Shown one piece after another: positions 1-10,628 of a stretch of 64,000 bases of DNA. Both the position numbers and the translations under genes were made by a program. Positions within the stretch are counted from its first letter, which is position 1, and each line of letters begins with the position of its first letter. Source of the DNA: Zygaena filipendulae (Eukaryota; Arthropoda; Insecta; Lepidoptera; Zygaenidae); NCBI GenBank assembly GCA_907165275.2, contig OU015675.1, forward strand, positions 6,775,501 through 6,839,500, in the 5' to 3' direction. Below the pieces are notes generated by a model. That model saw only the letters and a list, made by a program, of their open reading frames with translations, was not told where the DNA came from and did not search any database.

Positions 1-1
1 G

Positions 2-1000
2 ATACGATTCGGGGGGTTGGGGATTCGTTGTGTCAGGGATGTTAGCATTCCGGCTTTTTTGGCGTCGGCACATGGGGTTGAAGACCTGGTCACTGATATT
101 TTATTTTCACATGGTGGCAGGGTTCCAATTCCTCATGCTGCGGATGCCCTGACGGCGTGGGGGGCTCTCAATCCGGGCGCATCTCCACCAACTGTTCCGG
201 AAAGCCAGCGTACATGGGATGAAATAGGGGCAAAGAGAACTTTTAGCCACCTCTTGGACGGGGCAGTTGGTGTGAATAAAGCCAGACTCAGATCCGTCTC
301 CCAGGCGGAGTCAGGGGCGTGGCTGCAAGCTTTGCCCTCTCCAAATATGGGAACCTTTCTCGACGGCAACTCTCTGCGTGTGGCTGTGGCTCTCCGCCTG
401 GGCTGCGATGTGTGTGAAAAACATTTATGCATCTGCGGTTCCATGGTGGAATCCAACGGTTACCACGCTATGAGTTGTTGTCGATGTGCGGGGAGGTTTC
501 CACGGCACCACGCCCTAAACGACATAATTCGCAGGGCACTTGTATCGGCCAACATCCCCTGCGTCCTGGAGCCTCCTGGTCTCTGTAGGTTGGACGGGAA
601 GAGGCCTGACGGTATGACTATGGTGCCATGGGAGAAGGGAAGGTGCTTACTGTGGGACGCCACGTGCGTCAGCACCTTTGCCGCCTCGCACCTCAGCCAT
701 ACCGTTGGGAGGGCCGGAGCTGCTGCTGAGGTTGCAGCCGCAAAAAAGCGGCAAAAGTATTCGGCCCTGGTTCAAAATTACTTGTTTGTCCCTTTTGCGG
801 TGGAAACGATGGGTTGTTGGGGAAGTGAGGCAAAAAAATTGGTATCGGAAATCGGCCGGCGCCTGAAGGAAAAGGGGGGTGACCACCGCTCCAGGTCGTA
901 CCTGGTGCAAAGGCTGTCCATAGCCATTCAGCGAGGTAATGCCGCGAGCATCATGGGCACCTTTGCGCCGGGGATGACAAGGGGCGGACTGTTTGAATAG
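2..1000 (+). CDS. C-terminal part of a non-LTR retrotransposon ORF (zinc knuckle plus restriction-like nuclease)
   Basis: The frame is open from the window edge to TAG at 998-1000, so the protein start lies outside. The first residues (IRFGGLGIR, then PAFLASAHGV) resemble the end of the reverse transcriptase/thumb region of non-LTR elements. Near residue 130 there is a Cys/His cluster (CDVC, then CICG, then GYH, then CCRCAGRFPRHH), followed by RPDG and LLWDATCV. This is the zinc-knuckle plus RPD-x(n)-D layout of the restriction-like endonuclease found at the C-terminus of R2/CRE-type elements. The end, SIAIQRGNAASIMGT, is of a type common in invertebrate elements of this group. No stop or frameshift interrupts about 330 codons, so the copy is fairly young. 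The exact clade is not determined. Confidence 0.75.
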   Translation: MRFGGLGIRCVRDVSIPAFLASAHGVEDLVTDILFSHGGRVPIPHAADALTAWGALNPGASPPTVPESQRTWDEIGAKRTFSHLLDGAVGVNKARLRSVSQAESGAWLQALPSPNMGTFLDGNSLRVAVALRLGCDVCEKHLCICGSMVESNGYHAMSCCRCAGRFPRHHALNDIIRRALVSANIPCVLEPPGLCRLDGKRPDGMTMVPWEKGRCLLWDATCVSTFAASHLSHTVGRAGAAAEVAAAKKRQKYSALVQNYLFVPFAVETMGCWGSEAKKLVSEIGRRLKEKGGDHRSRSYLVQRLSIAIQRGNAASIMGTFAPGMTRGGLFE

Positions 1001-2475
1001 ACGACGACGACGAGGATTTTTTCCTTTAGTTTTATGACTCCTAATATTTTATTAATATTATAGAAATAAATTTGGAAATATCATATTAAATACTGGTAGG
1101 CATGATTCAAGCTTATCTCAATTGTTTTAAAAAAAAATCACCGTGATTATCTATTAACAGATTGATTTCCTATCTATTACAAGATACGTGTAACAAAATC
1201 AAATACGGAATAAAATACTCAATTAGTTTGAAGCTATGATAATACTAAACATTAGTGATGGAATAAAGTGATTAAGTAAGTACGATAGCTATAGTAAAAT
1301 TGATATAAATGGGACAGAGAAAAATCATCAACCAATAATAAAGTTGGTGAAAAATGTTTGTCCTTCATGGCATTGAGATTTTCTTGAGAATTCCTCGGAA
1401 TCCTATTTCCTCCGAATTTATCCGGATATTTAATTATCGCAAATATGTAAAAATCTTCAGTCATTCACATTTTTTAATAGGAATTGATAAGAATTTGCCA
1501 ACGCACCTATTATAAGAATAGCTAGTTCAAATATATTCTCAATGATTAAGAAATTTTACAAGTAATAATTATTATTTTAATGTAAGTATTTATGTTGTTA
1601 TTTTTCGAGGTGTTTTGTGATTCTTTTTATGTTAAAATTGCATAGTCACCCTAATCCAGAGTGTTGTCTTGGTGCCCGAGCTGAAACTAACCTAGTTTCG
1701 GATCAGTTTGCACAAACTTGATTGTTTACGTATGCATATGGGTTTCTAAGAGCCCGATAACTAAGACGGTGTTAGTAGATGTCTACACATTATAATCTCA
1801 CACGCCAAAATTTTGGTTTTCAACTAAGTGACAAAGTTGTAACAGTTACGACTTCTTTCTTCTTTTCTTATAGGAACGTTATGGTGTTTTTAAGTGACAT
1901 AGGGTACTTTTTAACTGGGGATTTCCACGGAAACTTTGATATTAACGGAAGCAAAACCGTGGCAATCAACCAGTAATATTATAAACAAGTGAAGTTTGGA
2001 CGCAGATCAGATGGTATTTATTCTCTGAAACTACTGATCCGATTCTAAAAATTGTTTTATTGATAGAAAGCTACAGTATTTTATTTTAATTTTATTTTAG
2101 TTTATTTAGGACAACAACAGCTACAAGAACATAATATATTAATTTTAGGCTTCATGATTACAGTATTTGCTAATGATAGTTACCCATATAAAAAGAAGAG
2201 AATGAAGCAGAAGAAGAGAATGAAGTAAGTAGGTATACCAATTTAGTTATTAATTCAAGTAACACAGAGCTTAAAAGTAAAAAAGTAAGGTTTTATGATT
2301 GGAATTTGGAACATACAATATGATTTCAAAAGCTTTTATTATGACATTGGGTACTTTTTATTTAGGGATTCCCGCGGAAGTTCCTACTTAATCATAGGAG
2401 GAATAGCTAGACTTTGGTGTATATGGTGTACTAGTTGGTAACGTCTTAGAATAAGAGATTGAAGATTTTCATCCT
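1001..2475. other. AT-rich stretch without a gene; two decayed retroposon-tail copies
   Basis: After the retrotransposon stop a short GAC-repeat tail leads into AT-rich DNA with only chance open frames. At about 1865-1985 and 2335-2395 there are reverse-orientation remnants of the CCGCGG retroposon tail (motifs gggtactttttatt, gattcccgcggaa). Nothing else is recognised. Confidence 0.5.
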
Positions 2476-2630
2476 GATATTTAAACTGACAGCGTGCTAC
2501 TGGGGAGTTGGTTCGCAACTTCTCTCCAGCCGTAGCACTAGGACACTGTGAAGGGCACAATATATATTTATGGGTGCTGTCGTAAATTTAAAAGGAACTT
2601 TGAAAGAGAACTTTGTATAAAATTATTTCG
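2476..2630 (+). repeat. Dispersed repeat with GTGCTACTGG / GGGTGCTGTCGTA motifs
   Basis: The segment holds cagcgtgctactgggg, a second motif ctgtgaagggcac and tttatgggtgctgtcgta. Related pieces occur at about 6330-6500 (opposite strand), 9530-9625 and 48358-48440, where gacgtcaaaaag follows. It is an interspersed repeat of unknown class. Confidence 0.5.
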
Positions 2631-2658
2631 ACTTTCAATAGGACAGAGAGTGATAATA

Positions 2659-2977
2659 GGGATGTGGACTACTTTTGAAAATCAAAATTCTAATTAGTCC
2701 GTCAGTTAGAAAATAAAAAAACAATAGACACGTATTTTATGCTTTTTCAAATAAATTAAAATGTACAGAGATAAAGCGCATTAAAGTTTAGGGTGAGGGG
2801 GACGTGACGTCACTAACCGCTAAAACCGCCGTACAAACTGTCCTGATAGTGACGTCACGCGAAATTTCAACTCAATGTATCGCCTTTATTTTTTGATTAC
2901 GTAAAACAAATAAAAAATACGTGTACAATATTTTTATTTAATCTACAAGACGAACTAAAAAAATTGTCAACATGCCC
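2659..2977 (-). mobile_element. MITE, TGACGTCA-carrying family, copy 1
   Basis: About 320 bp running from gggatgtggactactttt to catgccc. Its ends are imperfect inverted repeats that share the block agtccgtc. Two tgacgtcac palindromes lie in the middle, about 50 bp apart. Eight other copies occur in the window. No coding capacity is seen. The strand is arbitrary: plus is the copy reading gggcatg first. Confidence 0.75.
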
Positions 2978-3760
2978 ATTTTTAATTTATCTTTTTTTTG
3001 TAGATCCCACCTAGTACCTATTACAAATATTAAGAGCAACTGCAGGCTTGCTAACTATAAAAAGTAGAAAACTAGAAGTAAAAACGAACTTCCCGGCCCG
3101 CCTGCTGGGAGCATGTTTAAAATTAGTTCGGCTTCTTATTAATTAATCAAAAAATAAGCAACATTAAATTTTAAATAACCGCTCACTGATTTCCAATCGG
3201 TTTTCAATTAAAACTTTTAATTAACTGGTTAATCGTAGTGAGCATTAAACTTAAGTTCGGTGTTGATACAGAAGCGACCTTATTCCACACTTGTTGCAAG
3301 TTTATTTCGGCTTTGTCATACACTTGATGCCTACTTGGATAAAGTTTAAGATCTTTGGACGCAGATAAGCAATAACATGTCAACCCACAAAATTAAGTAA
3401 TTGATACAAAATGATTTATTAAGAGTTAGAGAACGTTTTTTAATTATGTGTTTGCCTAATAAGGCAAGGCAATGTAATAACATTGTTTAAATATGTAGCA
3501 AAATGTTGAACGTAAAAAAATGTGAACACAAAATAGCGCTATAATTTTAAAATACGATTTACTCAAAATTTCTCCAGTGTGGGTTAACACACTATAGCTT
3601 ATCTATGTCAATTTATTAATATACTCTACAAAAGAGTCGGTCACCTCTAAAAATATCTGACTTGCCCACTATGCTATAAAACGAATACTTGTATTGTATA
3701 AAAACAGAGAAAACAATCGCAGGTGGTTACGAAACTCAAGTTACCTATACCTGACTATGA
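2978..3760. other. No gene; AT-rich, contains a dispersed repeat at 3351-3525
   Basis: Around 3351-3525 the words ggacgcagataagcaataacatg and attaatgtgtttgcctaata-like text reappear in reverse at 44085-44235, and in part at 46312-46378. This marks a dispersed repeat. The rest shows no gene or recognisable element. Confidence 0.4.
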
Positions 3761-3774
3761 CTGAAGGGGCTAAA

Positions 3775-4078
3775 ATTAGAAATAATCATAAATATTGACG
3801 AAACCCTAACAATGAACATGAGCTGTCGGTGAAGGAAAACATCGTGAAGAAACCATAGCATAGTGGTAGGGCACTTTCTAGCGCTCGGTTGATTAGCTAC
3901 TTACCTGCAAATATATCACGGAGCACCGAACGGTGTGTTCCGGCAGCCCCACAAGCCAGTTCCCATCCCCATTCCAGGTCGGCAACGCCAGGTGCCTATG
4001 GTGTTGCAGATGTCCATGGGCGGAGGTAATCACTTACCATCCTGTGCCACCTGCCCGTTTGCCCTCTATGACATTAAA
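3775..4078 (+). mobile_element. tRNA-derived SINE-like element, second family
   Basis: The piece holds ccctaacaatgaacatgagc, gtgaaggaaaacatcgtgaag and gtggtagggcactttctagc, then an inverted segment with ggtcggcaacgccaggtgcc and gtaatcacttaccat. The first half matches 33030-33185, where a box-B-like ggttcaaaccc precedes it. The second half matches 29405-29527 and 51735-51945 in reverse. Family assignment is by these shared words only. Confidence 0.5.
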
Positions 4079-4079
4079 A

Positions 4080-5570
4080 AATATATATTTCTCAGATATA
4101 AATAGTGTATCGGAATCGGTCTATTACAACTTCATAGTTGAACTATGAAGAAGACAAACGGAGGCCTACAAAATGTAGGTACTTAGCAATTTACTCTCAA
4201 CTGAATTACACGACCGTGACTTATCCAACTTAATAAATGCTTGCGTGAAAATAGTAAAGCGGATAGCAGTTTCATTGAAACCATAAATCCAACTGAACTC
4301 TTAAATAGAGTCCATTCTTTACAACACACGATGGTGTTAGAATACTTACACACTACATCAAGTTACCCTAGTTGTAAATCATCTTATTTTAAAGTGATAA
4401 AAACGCAATACTTAAAAAACACGTCTGCATACATATTCAGCTACTATTATTCTCAAAATATAGAGATATTTTTAAGGGAAAAATTTGGAATTTATTCTTC
4501 AGATAAAAGGTAAGAACAGTAAATTTTAACAGGTATAAATATTTAGTTCTGATGGTTATCTCATAAGAAAATCGCCGAAGAAATATTTAAAAAACTACTA
4601 TACCTACCGAAAAACTACGAGGTCTTCAGTCTTGGGAGTACAAGAAGAATAATAGACTGGCTACTCAGACTTCAAGTAGGTAGCTACGCGTGATAGAAGT
4701 AAAACCTCTTTGTCTGCGTCAGAATAGTTTAGTCACTCCAAAATTATGCTCTCATTGCGTTCAGAGAAGTCATTTATCAAATTATCAAATAATGAAACAA
4801 AAAATTTCAACAAACAAATTATCAAACCGAATTCAAGAGTTCCATTTTCTGTCTCCGAAACTCATCATCAGATCTATATGAAATTTAAATAAAGATAAAA
4901 GATAAAGATAAAGAAAAATTTATTTAAGCAAGAAGAAACACAACACAAATGAACACATACAGAACAACACAAATGAAGACAATTAAAGAATAACAAAATA
5001 AATAAATAAATGGGATCGTTTCGGAATAAACTCCTTTCGAAAAAAAAAAGAATTTTGCAAATCCGTCTTTGAATGACATACATAAAAAAATTACATATAT
5101 AATTATCCGAATTGGTAACCCCCTCCTTTTTGAGTCGGTAAAAAAAAATAGTTTTACGATTATAAACGCTGCGACTGTTACAATCGATGTGCAAGGCCCA
5201 CTATATCGTAAGATACGCTTGGCTTTGCGAGGAGATACGTTTTTATTGTTGGCTATAAAATTGGTGTAAGTCACCGGTTAATGCCTAAGCTGTGCCCTGG
5301 AATCTAGACTAAATTGTGGGCTATAAAAACTGTTTGAACGTAAGTAGTAGAGCTATTCAATTTAAGGTGTAAATGCGTAAGTGTTAAGGATTTTTCCTAT
5401 TTTTTATTAATTAAAGCTTTCCGGTCGGCTAGTTCTTTAGCCTATGCTTCTGAACTTAATCATTATAATAATATAGTATCTTCTTCTATAATAGTACTTT
5501 ATCTTTCTAATGCAATTAATCAAACAACAAGAGTAAAAGCATTAAATTAAATTCACGCGTACGTGTATTG
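4080..5570. other. No gene seen; AT-rich
   Basis: There are only chance open frames. At 4885-5000 there are A-rich short repeats (aaagataaagata), and at 5041-5049 an A run. I recognise no element here. Confidence 0.4.
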
Positions 5571-5576
5571 TCACAG

Positions 5577-5700
5577 TGATTTTGCCGCCATTAAAATCTA
5601 ACCAATGAGAGCGCAGCTGCGCGCATCAATAAAACGCGACCAACCTGATTGGCCTTGCAATCAAGTTGGTCGCGTTTTATTAATGTTATAATGAGATTTT
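5577..5700. repeat. Long hairpin (foldback element)
   Basis: Arms at 5624-5651 and 5658-5685 (28 bp each, two mismatches) pair around a 6-base loop. The arm core is aaaacgcgaccaac. The surrounding attaaaatctaacc is also loosely mirrored by aatgagatttt, so the foldback may be longer. It is probably a small MITE. Confidence 0.6.
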
Positions 5701-5949
5701 ACGATATCGATGTGGATATTATACCATCATGTGAAATTGCTTAAATTGAGTGTTTTGTTGTCTGCGCTATAACAGTAGTAATTATAAGTCAAGTATTGGA
5801 AACATAAGTAGAATGTTACAACATTAGTGTAGATAAAAATAATTAAAAGTAATGAAGTCTAAAAGAGTATTAGTTACACATATTACAATCTTTAGAAATT
5901 ACGGTAATTGTTGAAAGTGTCAGCAAAAGTCAAGCCGCCTACGTCGTCT

Positions 5950-6045
5950 AGGCTACAGAAAAGGACATAGAGTACTTTTTATCACGGGATTCCCGGGAAC
6001 TCCGAAATTAACGTGGGTGCAATGTACATTATCGCCAATTATATA
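5950..6045 (-). mobile_element. CCGCGG retroposon-tail fragment, reverse
   Basis: Reads ggacatagagtactttttatc, gattcccgggaactccgaaattaacg in reverse orientation, which is the core of the most frequent repeat in the window. Confidence 0.55.
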
Positions 6046-6329
6046 GAATGTCTTTGATTATCGCGGATTCTACTCTTTTATAATAGTATAGATGTATATT
6101 TGTGTAAAATAAATAACAATTAATACATTGCGATTTGGCGATACCCGTGTAAAGTTACGCATCTTTGCATGGGTATTTCAGTCAATCAGTCAATCAGTCA
6201 ATCAAAGGCATTTGAATTTCAAAGGCGGCTGTCACCATTTTGTATCGGAGAGCACCTCGTCACAGACTGTCTGCTTATGTGGTAGGTAGTACGTATCGAT
6301 CGAATATATTCATAAAAAATTGGTGTAAA

Positions 6330-6500
6330 TTAAATAAGTGTGACTTCTTTTGACGTCAATAAAAATAACATCTTTGAATGACGTATAAAATACGACAGTA
6401 TAGACCCATAAAATATCTTCCCTTCACAGCTTCCTAGTGCATGGCAGGAGAAAAGAAGCTGCGCAATAAACCTCTCAGTAGCACGCTGCAGTTTAAACGT
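6330..6500 (-). repeat. Dispersed repeat, opposite-strand relative of 2476-2630
   Basis: Holds ttgacgtcaataaaaataac, acccataaaatatcttccct and gtagcacgctgcag, the reverse of words in the copy at 2476-2630 and of the fragment at 48358-48440. Confidence 0.5.
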
Positions 6501-6534
6501 AATTTAAACTTAAACTATGCAAAACTTCATGACA

Positions 6535-6846
6535 ATTGGCTACTTGACTAATTTTTTTTAGTCCGTCGTGTAGATTAGTAAAAAATATTGGACAAGTATT
6601 TTTTCTTTTTTTACGTAATCAATAAAAGAACGTGATACATTGAGTTGAAATTTAGCGTGACGTCACAACCCGGTGCAGTTTGTACGGGGCTTATACTGAA
6701 TAATAACGTCACGAGCCCCCCACCCTAAACTTTAATGCGCTTTATCTATGTTTATTTTCACTAATTTGAAAAAGCAAAAAATACGTATCAATTTTTTTTT
6801 GGTTTTTAACTGACAGACTTATTACAATTTTGATTTTCATACCCTG
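6535..6846 (+). mobile_element. MITE, TGACGTCA family, copy 2 (diverged)
   Basis: Starts near tactugactaat-like text (ggctacttgactaattttt) and ends in ttttgattttcatacc. It keeps agtccgtcgtg, acgtaatcaataaaag and gtgacgtcacaacc, but the second palindrome has become aacgtcacga. An older copy. Confidence 0.65.
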
Positions 6847-6849
6847 ACA

Positions 6850-7850
6850 AATACGGTTGAGTAGTTAAGACGTGAAAGCGTAAAAACAAACAAACAAACT
6901 CACATTCGCATACTTTTGTAAATGCGAGTTTATACGCAGCTGTTTGTTTTTCATAGTCACCGAAAAGCTATGATTACAAAACGTACTATCATTAAATAAT
7001 CCTCTAGAATTGTCCTCGCATAAAAAAGGTTAATATCGTTTCCGTATTTGCAGGAACGGATTAAATCCTTTGGCCAGTGGAGATAAAATACCTTGAATGA
7101 AGGCATTCGGAAACAAAACGGCTCGAACGCAACTGCTCTCGTGCGATAGTTAGCCTATCTCAGTTTGATATCGGCCAGGGTGGTATTGGGATTGAGAGGC
7201 GATTGTTTAGGGTGGAAAAGGACTTTTTTTTCTGTAACACATTAAGCATGGTGCCGCGGGGTGTGAAAAACAAAATTCCACTCACTTCGTCAGAAAATAA
7301 AAAGAGCAATTTTTTAAAATGTCCTGAACTGGTGAACAGAGTGTGGTGTTCGAATACTACATGCTTTATGCGTTTGGCAACACTTTTGCACAACAGCTCC
7401 AGATGCTTCCACTCTTGACGGACTTTATGTAGTATTATGTACAAAATGACCAGTGACTCTTAAATATCGAGATATTTTAAAAAAATTCACAGCGTGTCTT
7501 TTCGTTTCCTGCATAAGATCATTTTGTCTTCCTTCTTTTTTTACCTGGAGAGAAAGAAAAAATTGTGCCACTATGTATGAAGGCAGCCACCCTTGCAAAG
7601 GTCCTCAAATACCTTACGCATCCTGTACAATTGTGTGCGTGTATTATTACATGGAGCTGAGTTGATGATGGAGCCGGAAGATAGTCATGGAAACTATAAA
7701 AAAACGCAACCCCATCGAGTTGGGTCTCGTTTGATTGGTCTCGGTAAGGACAATGGTCCAAGATGATAAGAATAAGAAGAAGAAAAAGAAGAAAATACTT
7801 TTATTTCAGCACAACAAACAAGAGAAAGAAACAAACATAAACAGTGACTA
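6850..7850. other. No gene seen
   Basis: Mixed AT-rich DNA. Open frames at 7160-7444 (minus), 7203-7418 and 7453-7665 (plus) overlap or have no coding character and no family resemblance. A purine-rich run (agaataagaagaagaaaa) closes the stretch at about 7770. Confidence 0.4.
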
Positions 7851-7856
7851 ATCTAA

Positions 7857-8271
7857 GGTCCGTATTCTAAAAGGTTACTCAAGTCATGAATCTAGTTTTA
7901 AAACTAATTTCAAGTAAAGCTTTAATTTTAGAACCTTACTTGAAACGAGATTCATCAATCAACAATCAGCTGAGTTATTTCCTTATTCTAGAACGACGCT
8001 TGAGTACTAATCTATACTCAAGCAAAGATTTGATCTTTGTTTACGTCTGTCATGTCAAGACCACTCAACCAATCAGAGCTCAAAATCTCTACTCAAGACT
8101 AGTTTCAACTGATTAGAACCAATCCGAGTTCAGAATCCCTACTCAAGACTAGTTTCAAGTGATTAGAACTTAAAACGCATTCTATAATAAGATGTACGCT
8201 TGAGTAATGATCTGAGCTTAAAACTAATCTCGAGTAAAACGTGATCTGAGTCACCTTCTGGAATACGGGCC
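7857..8271 (+). mobile_element. MITE with GGTCCGTATTC ends, copy 1
   Basis: A 415-bp element with inverted ends (ggtccgtattct at the left; gaatacgggcc at the right), flanked on both sides by TAA (7854-7856 and 8272-8274). The inside is built from repeated ACTCAAG/CTTGAGT words. Two other copies lie at 11151-11550 and 40868-41275, both with the same TAA/TTA flanks. A 3-bp TWA target duplication is what PIF/Harbinger-type elements make, so this is probably a Harbinger-derived MITE. An internal 76-codon frame is repeat sequence, not a gene. Confidence 0.8.
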
Positions 8272-8574
8272 TAAATGTGTAGACATGTGATGTGATAAGG
8301 TACTATTTAGTTCGGTTTACTCTTTAAGCAGTTTTTTTTGTGTTGTTTGAACTTATTTAGAAACAAAGTCTCCTTCCACACCAGACCAGCGTCACCGGTG
8401 TTCCATGAATGGGTTTTTCCCAGTCTTGAACTGTGAAATATTCAAATAGTAGATACGGAAAGAAAACGTGCAATCGTATCGCCCCCCGACCGCGGCTTAA
8501 AAGGTAATGCATTGCGAACTTTTCCATCCAAAGGTAATGCATTCCGATGTCGAGCAATATAGGTAATATGTATA

Positions 8575-8770
8575 ACTAGCTGTGCCCCGTGGTTTCACTC
8601 GCAAAAATTTCGGAGTTCCCGCAGGAATCCTGGGATAAATGTACCCTATGTCCTTCTTTGTATCTCTGATAACGTGTGTACAAAATTTCATGATGATCGC
8701 TTGAGCCGTTAAGGCGTGAAAGCGTAACAGACAGACAGACAGACAGAGTTGCTTTCGCATTTATAATATT
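8575..8770 (+). mobile_element. CCGCGG retroposon tail, full copy
   Basis: Runs from actagctgtgccccgtgg through ttcggagttcccgcagg, ccctatgtccttc, atttcatgatgatcg and agccgttaaggcgtgaaag, then (cagA)n-like acagacagacagacag, to atttataatatt. This order of blocks is the window's most frequent repeat. It has no coding region, and its class (SINE or truncated LINE 3' end) is not decided. Confidence 0.7.
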
Positions 8771-9296
8771 ACTAGTTGTGCCCCACGGTTTCACCCACGG
8801 TAATTTCGGAGTTCAATGTATGTCAAATTTCATTCAAATCCGTTCAGCCGTTTTTGCGTGACTGAGTAACAAACATCCAAACATCCAAACATCCAAACAT
8901 CCAAACATCCAAACATCCAAACATCCAAACATCCAAACATCCAAACATCCAAACATCCAAACATCCAAACATCCAAACATCCAAACATCCAAACATCCAA
9001 ACATCCAAACATCCAAACATCCAAACATCCAAACATCCAAACATCCAAACATCCAAACATCCAAACATCCAAACATCCAAACATCCAAACATCCAAACAT
9101 CCAAACATCCAAACATCCAAACATCCAAACATCCAAACATCCAAACATCCAAACATCCAAACATCCAAACATCCAAACATCCAAACATCCAAACATCCAA
9201 ACATCCAAACATCCAAACATCCAAACATCCAAACATCCAAACATCCAAACATCCACACATCCACACATCCACACTTTCACATTTATAATGTTAGTG
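8771..9296 (+). mobile_element. CCGCGG retroposon tail with a satellite expansion in its 3' end
   Basis: The copy begins at actagttgtgccccacgg directly after the previous copy. In place of the usual few aacatcc units it contains a huge tandem run (8871-9270), then ends with the normal catttataatgttagtgggat. Confidence 0.75.
8871..9270. repeat. 8-bp tandem repeat (AAACATCC), 48 units plus 2 variant units
   Basis: The span 8871-9254 is 384 bases of aaacatcc without a visible error, followed by two acacatcc units. Because the unit is 8 bp and has no stop on the minus strand, all three minus frames stay open and read a repeating WMFGCLDV peptide. These frames are not genes. Confidence 0.95.
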
Positions 9297-9750
9297 GGAT
9301 AACTAACACATCAAAGTAACAACATCAAGAAATTTACAAAAACTCAGCATATTTCTGATGCTAACACTCATATGGTGGCATGTGGAAAAAAATTCACAAC
9401 TCAGTTTACATTCCCAGTTAGTCGCAACGCGTCTCTATATTTAAATTTTCACTAACTCGTATGTTTTAGGGTCCCGTAGCTCTTTTGACGAAGCCCATGA
9501 ATTTTCCCTGCCGTGCTAATCCAACGGTAGATACAATTCAGAGATATATTTTATGGGTGCTGTCATAATAATTGTAATTTTATTGACGTCAAAAAGATTA
9601 TGGACCAACTTTGAATGAGATTCCTCGAATGCAGCGAGGACCTCTTTATTGACGATAAGATAAGAAAAAAAACTCGAAACAAGTGAAATTTTTATGTAAA
9701 CTCTAGCTGTCAGTTGTGATTTGAACCGCATTAATTTGGGAGTTCTATTT
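9297..9750. other. No gene; contains a fragment of the GGGTGCTGTC repeat at about 9530-9625
   Basis: The words attttatgggtgctgtca and ttattgacgtcaaaaag match 2476-2630 and 48358-48440. Nothing else is recognised. Confidence 0.4.
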
Positions 9751-9755
9751 TCTTA

Positions 9756-9992
9756 CGGCCGCACTCAGAGTCGATTTTAATTATTACTTAGTTAAGTATA
9801 GATTTTTAAAACAAAATTGCCGCAATCAGAGACGTTCAGTAAATTAATGTTAATTGGCATTTAATGATATGTAACTTAATTAGTTAAATGCCAATTAACA
9901 TAAATTTATTAAACGTGTCTGACTGCGGCAGTTTTGTTTTAAAAATCTATACTTAACTAAGTAATCATTAAAGTCGACTCTGAGTGCGGCGG
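9756..9992. mobile_element. Harbinger-related foldback MITE, copy 1
   Basis: A 237-bp element, almost wholly palindromic. Left end cggccgcactcagagtcg and right end cgactctgagtgcggcgg are flanked by TTA (9753-9755 and 9993-9995). The ends match the terminal repeats of the 3.4-kb element at 60426-63791, so this is probably a non-autonomous derivative of it. Confidence 0.85.
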
Positions 9993-9999
9993 TTAGCTC

Positions 10000-10628
10000 T
10001 TACTTGCCAAATTTCAGATTCATAGATCGAGGAGATTTCAAGATTTTGTGCTTATTCAGTGAGTCGATGACTTTTCGCTTTTAAATAAAAACTAGTTGTT
10101 CCCATGGTAATTCCAAAATATGAAGTATCCTATTTCCCATACCAGATTTTGGTCTATCTCTGTGCCAAATTCAACACACACAACACCCGTCAGGTATGCT
10201 GGCGTGATTGAGTTACAAACATCCACACATCCATCCATCCAAAATTTCACATTTATAATATAAGTAACACCTACAGATAATGTTTATTTAGTCAAATTTT
10301 ACAGAAAACTTGACCCCTATCGCTTGCAATTACTTAATCCTTTTTTAATAATCCCAATTTACACTGACGAGTGGCTTTTACGTATTGTGAAGTAATATTT
10401 TCACAACCGCGCTCGCAGAAGTTTCCTTTTAAAATATAGCAAACCGAAACGACTGGTACGGAACCACTTGTGTAAGAATTCGGCTCGTGCTTTTTTTTGC
10501 AGCGGACGTGCTTCGTGCAAATTTTCTGTCGGGAATGCAAATCTAGTAAATCGTTGTGCCTGTCCGTGCTGCCCCGGTACGGGTTATATTCGAGCAGACA
10601 TTAGTCCGGGGGAATTGCCGTGAATTGC
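10000..10628. other. No gene; a decayed retroposon-tail copy at 10090-10263
   Basis: The tail copy reads actagttgttcccatgg, then taattccaaaatatgaag, then acatccacacatccatcc and catttataatataagt. The rest of the stretch is not recognised. Confidence 0.45.

Noticed and set aside
4874..5274. Two overlapping minus frames with many Phe/Ile residues, resembling membrane proteins
   Set aside because: They come from T-rich and A-rich low-complexity DNA, overlap each other and show no family pattern.
7886..8116. 76-codon frame MNLVLKLISSKAL, nearly the same at 11291-11521 on the other strand
   Set aside because: Both lie at the same place inside copies of one MITE. The third copy breaks the frame, so the similarity is that of the element, not of a protein.
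8871..9270. CRISPR-like repeat array
   Set aside because: The unit is 8 bp with no spacers, and the genome is eukaryotic.
8830..9280. Three overlapping minus frames reading WMFGCLDV repeats
   Set aside because: They are the three frames of one 8-bp satellite; no gene would code the same peptide repeat in all three.
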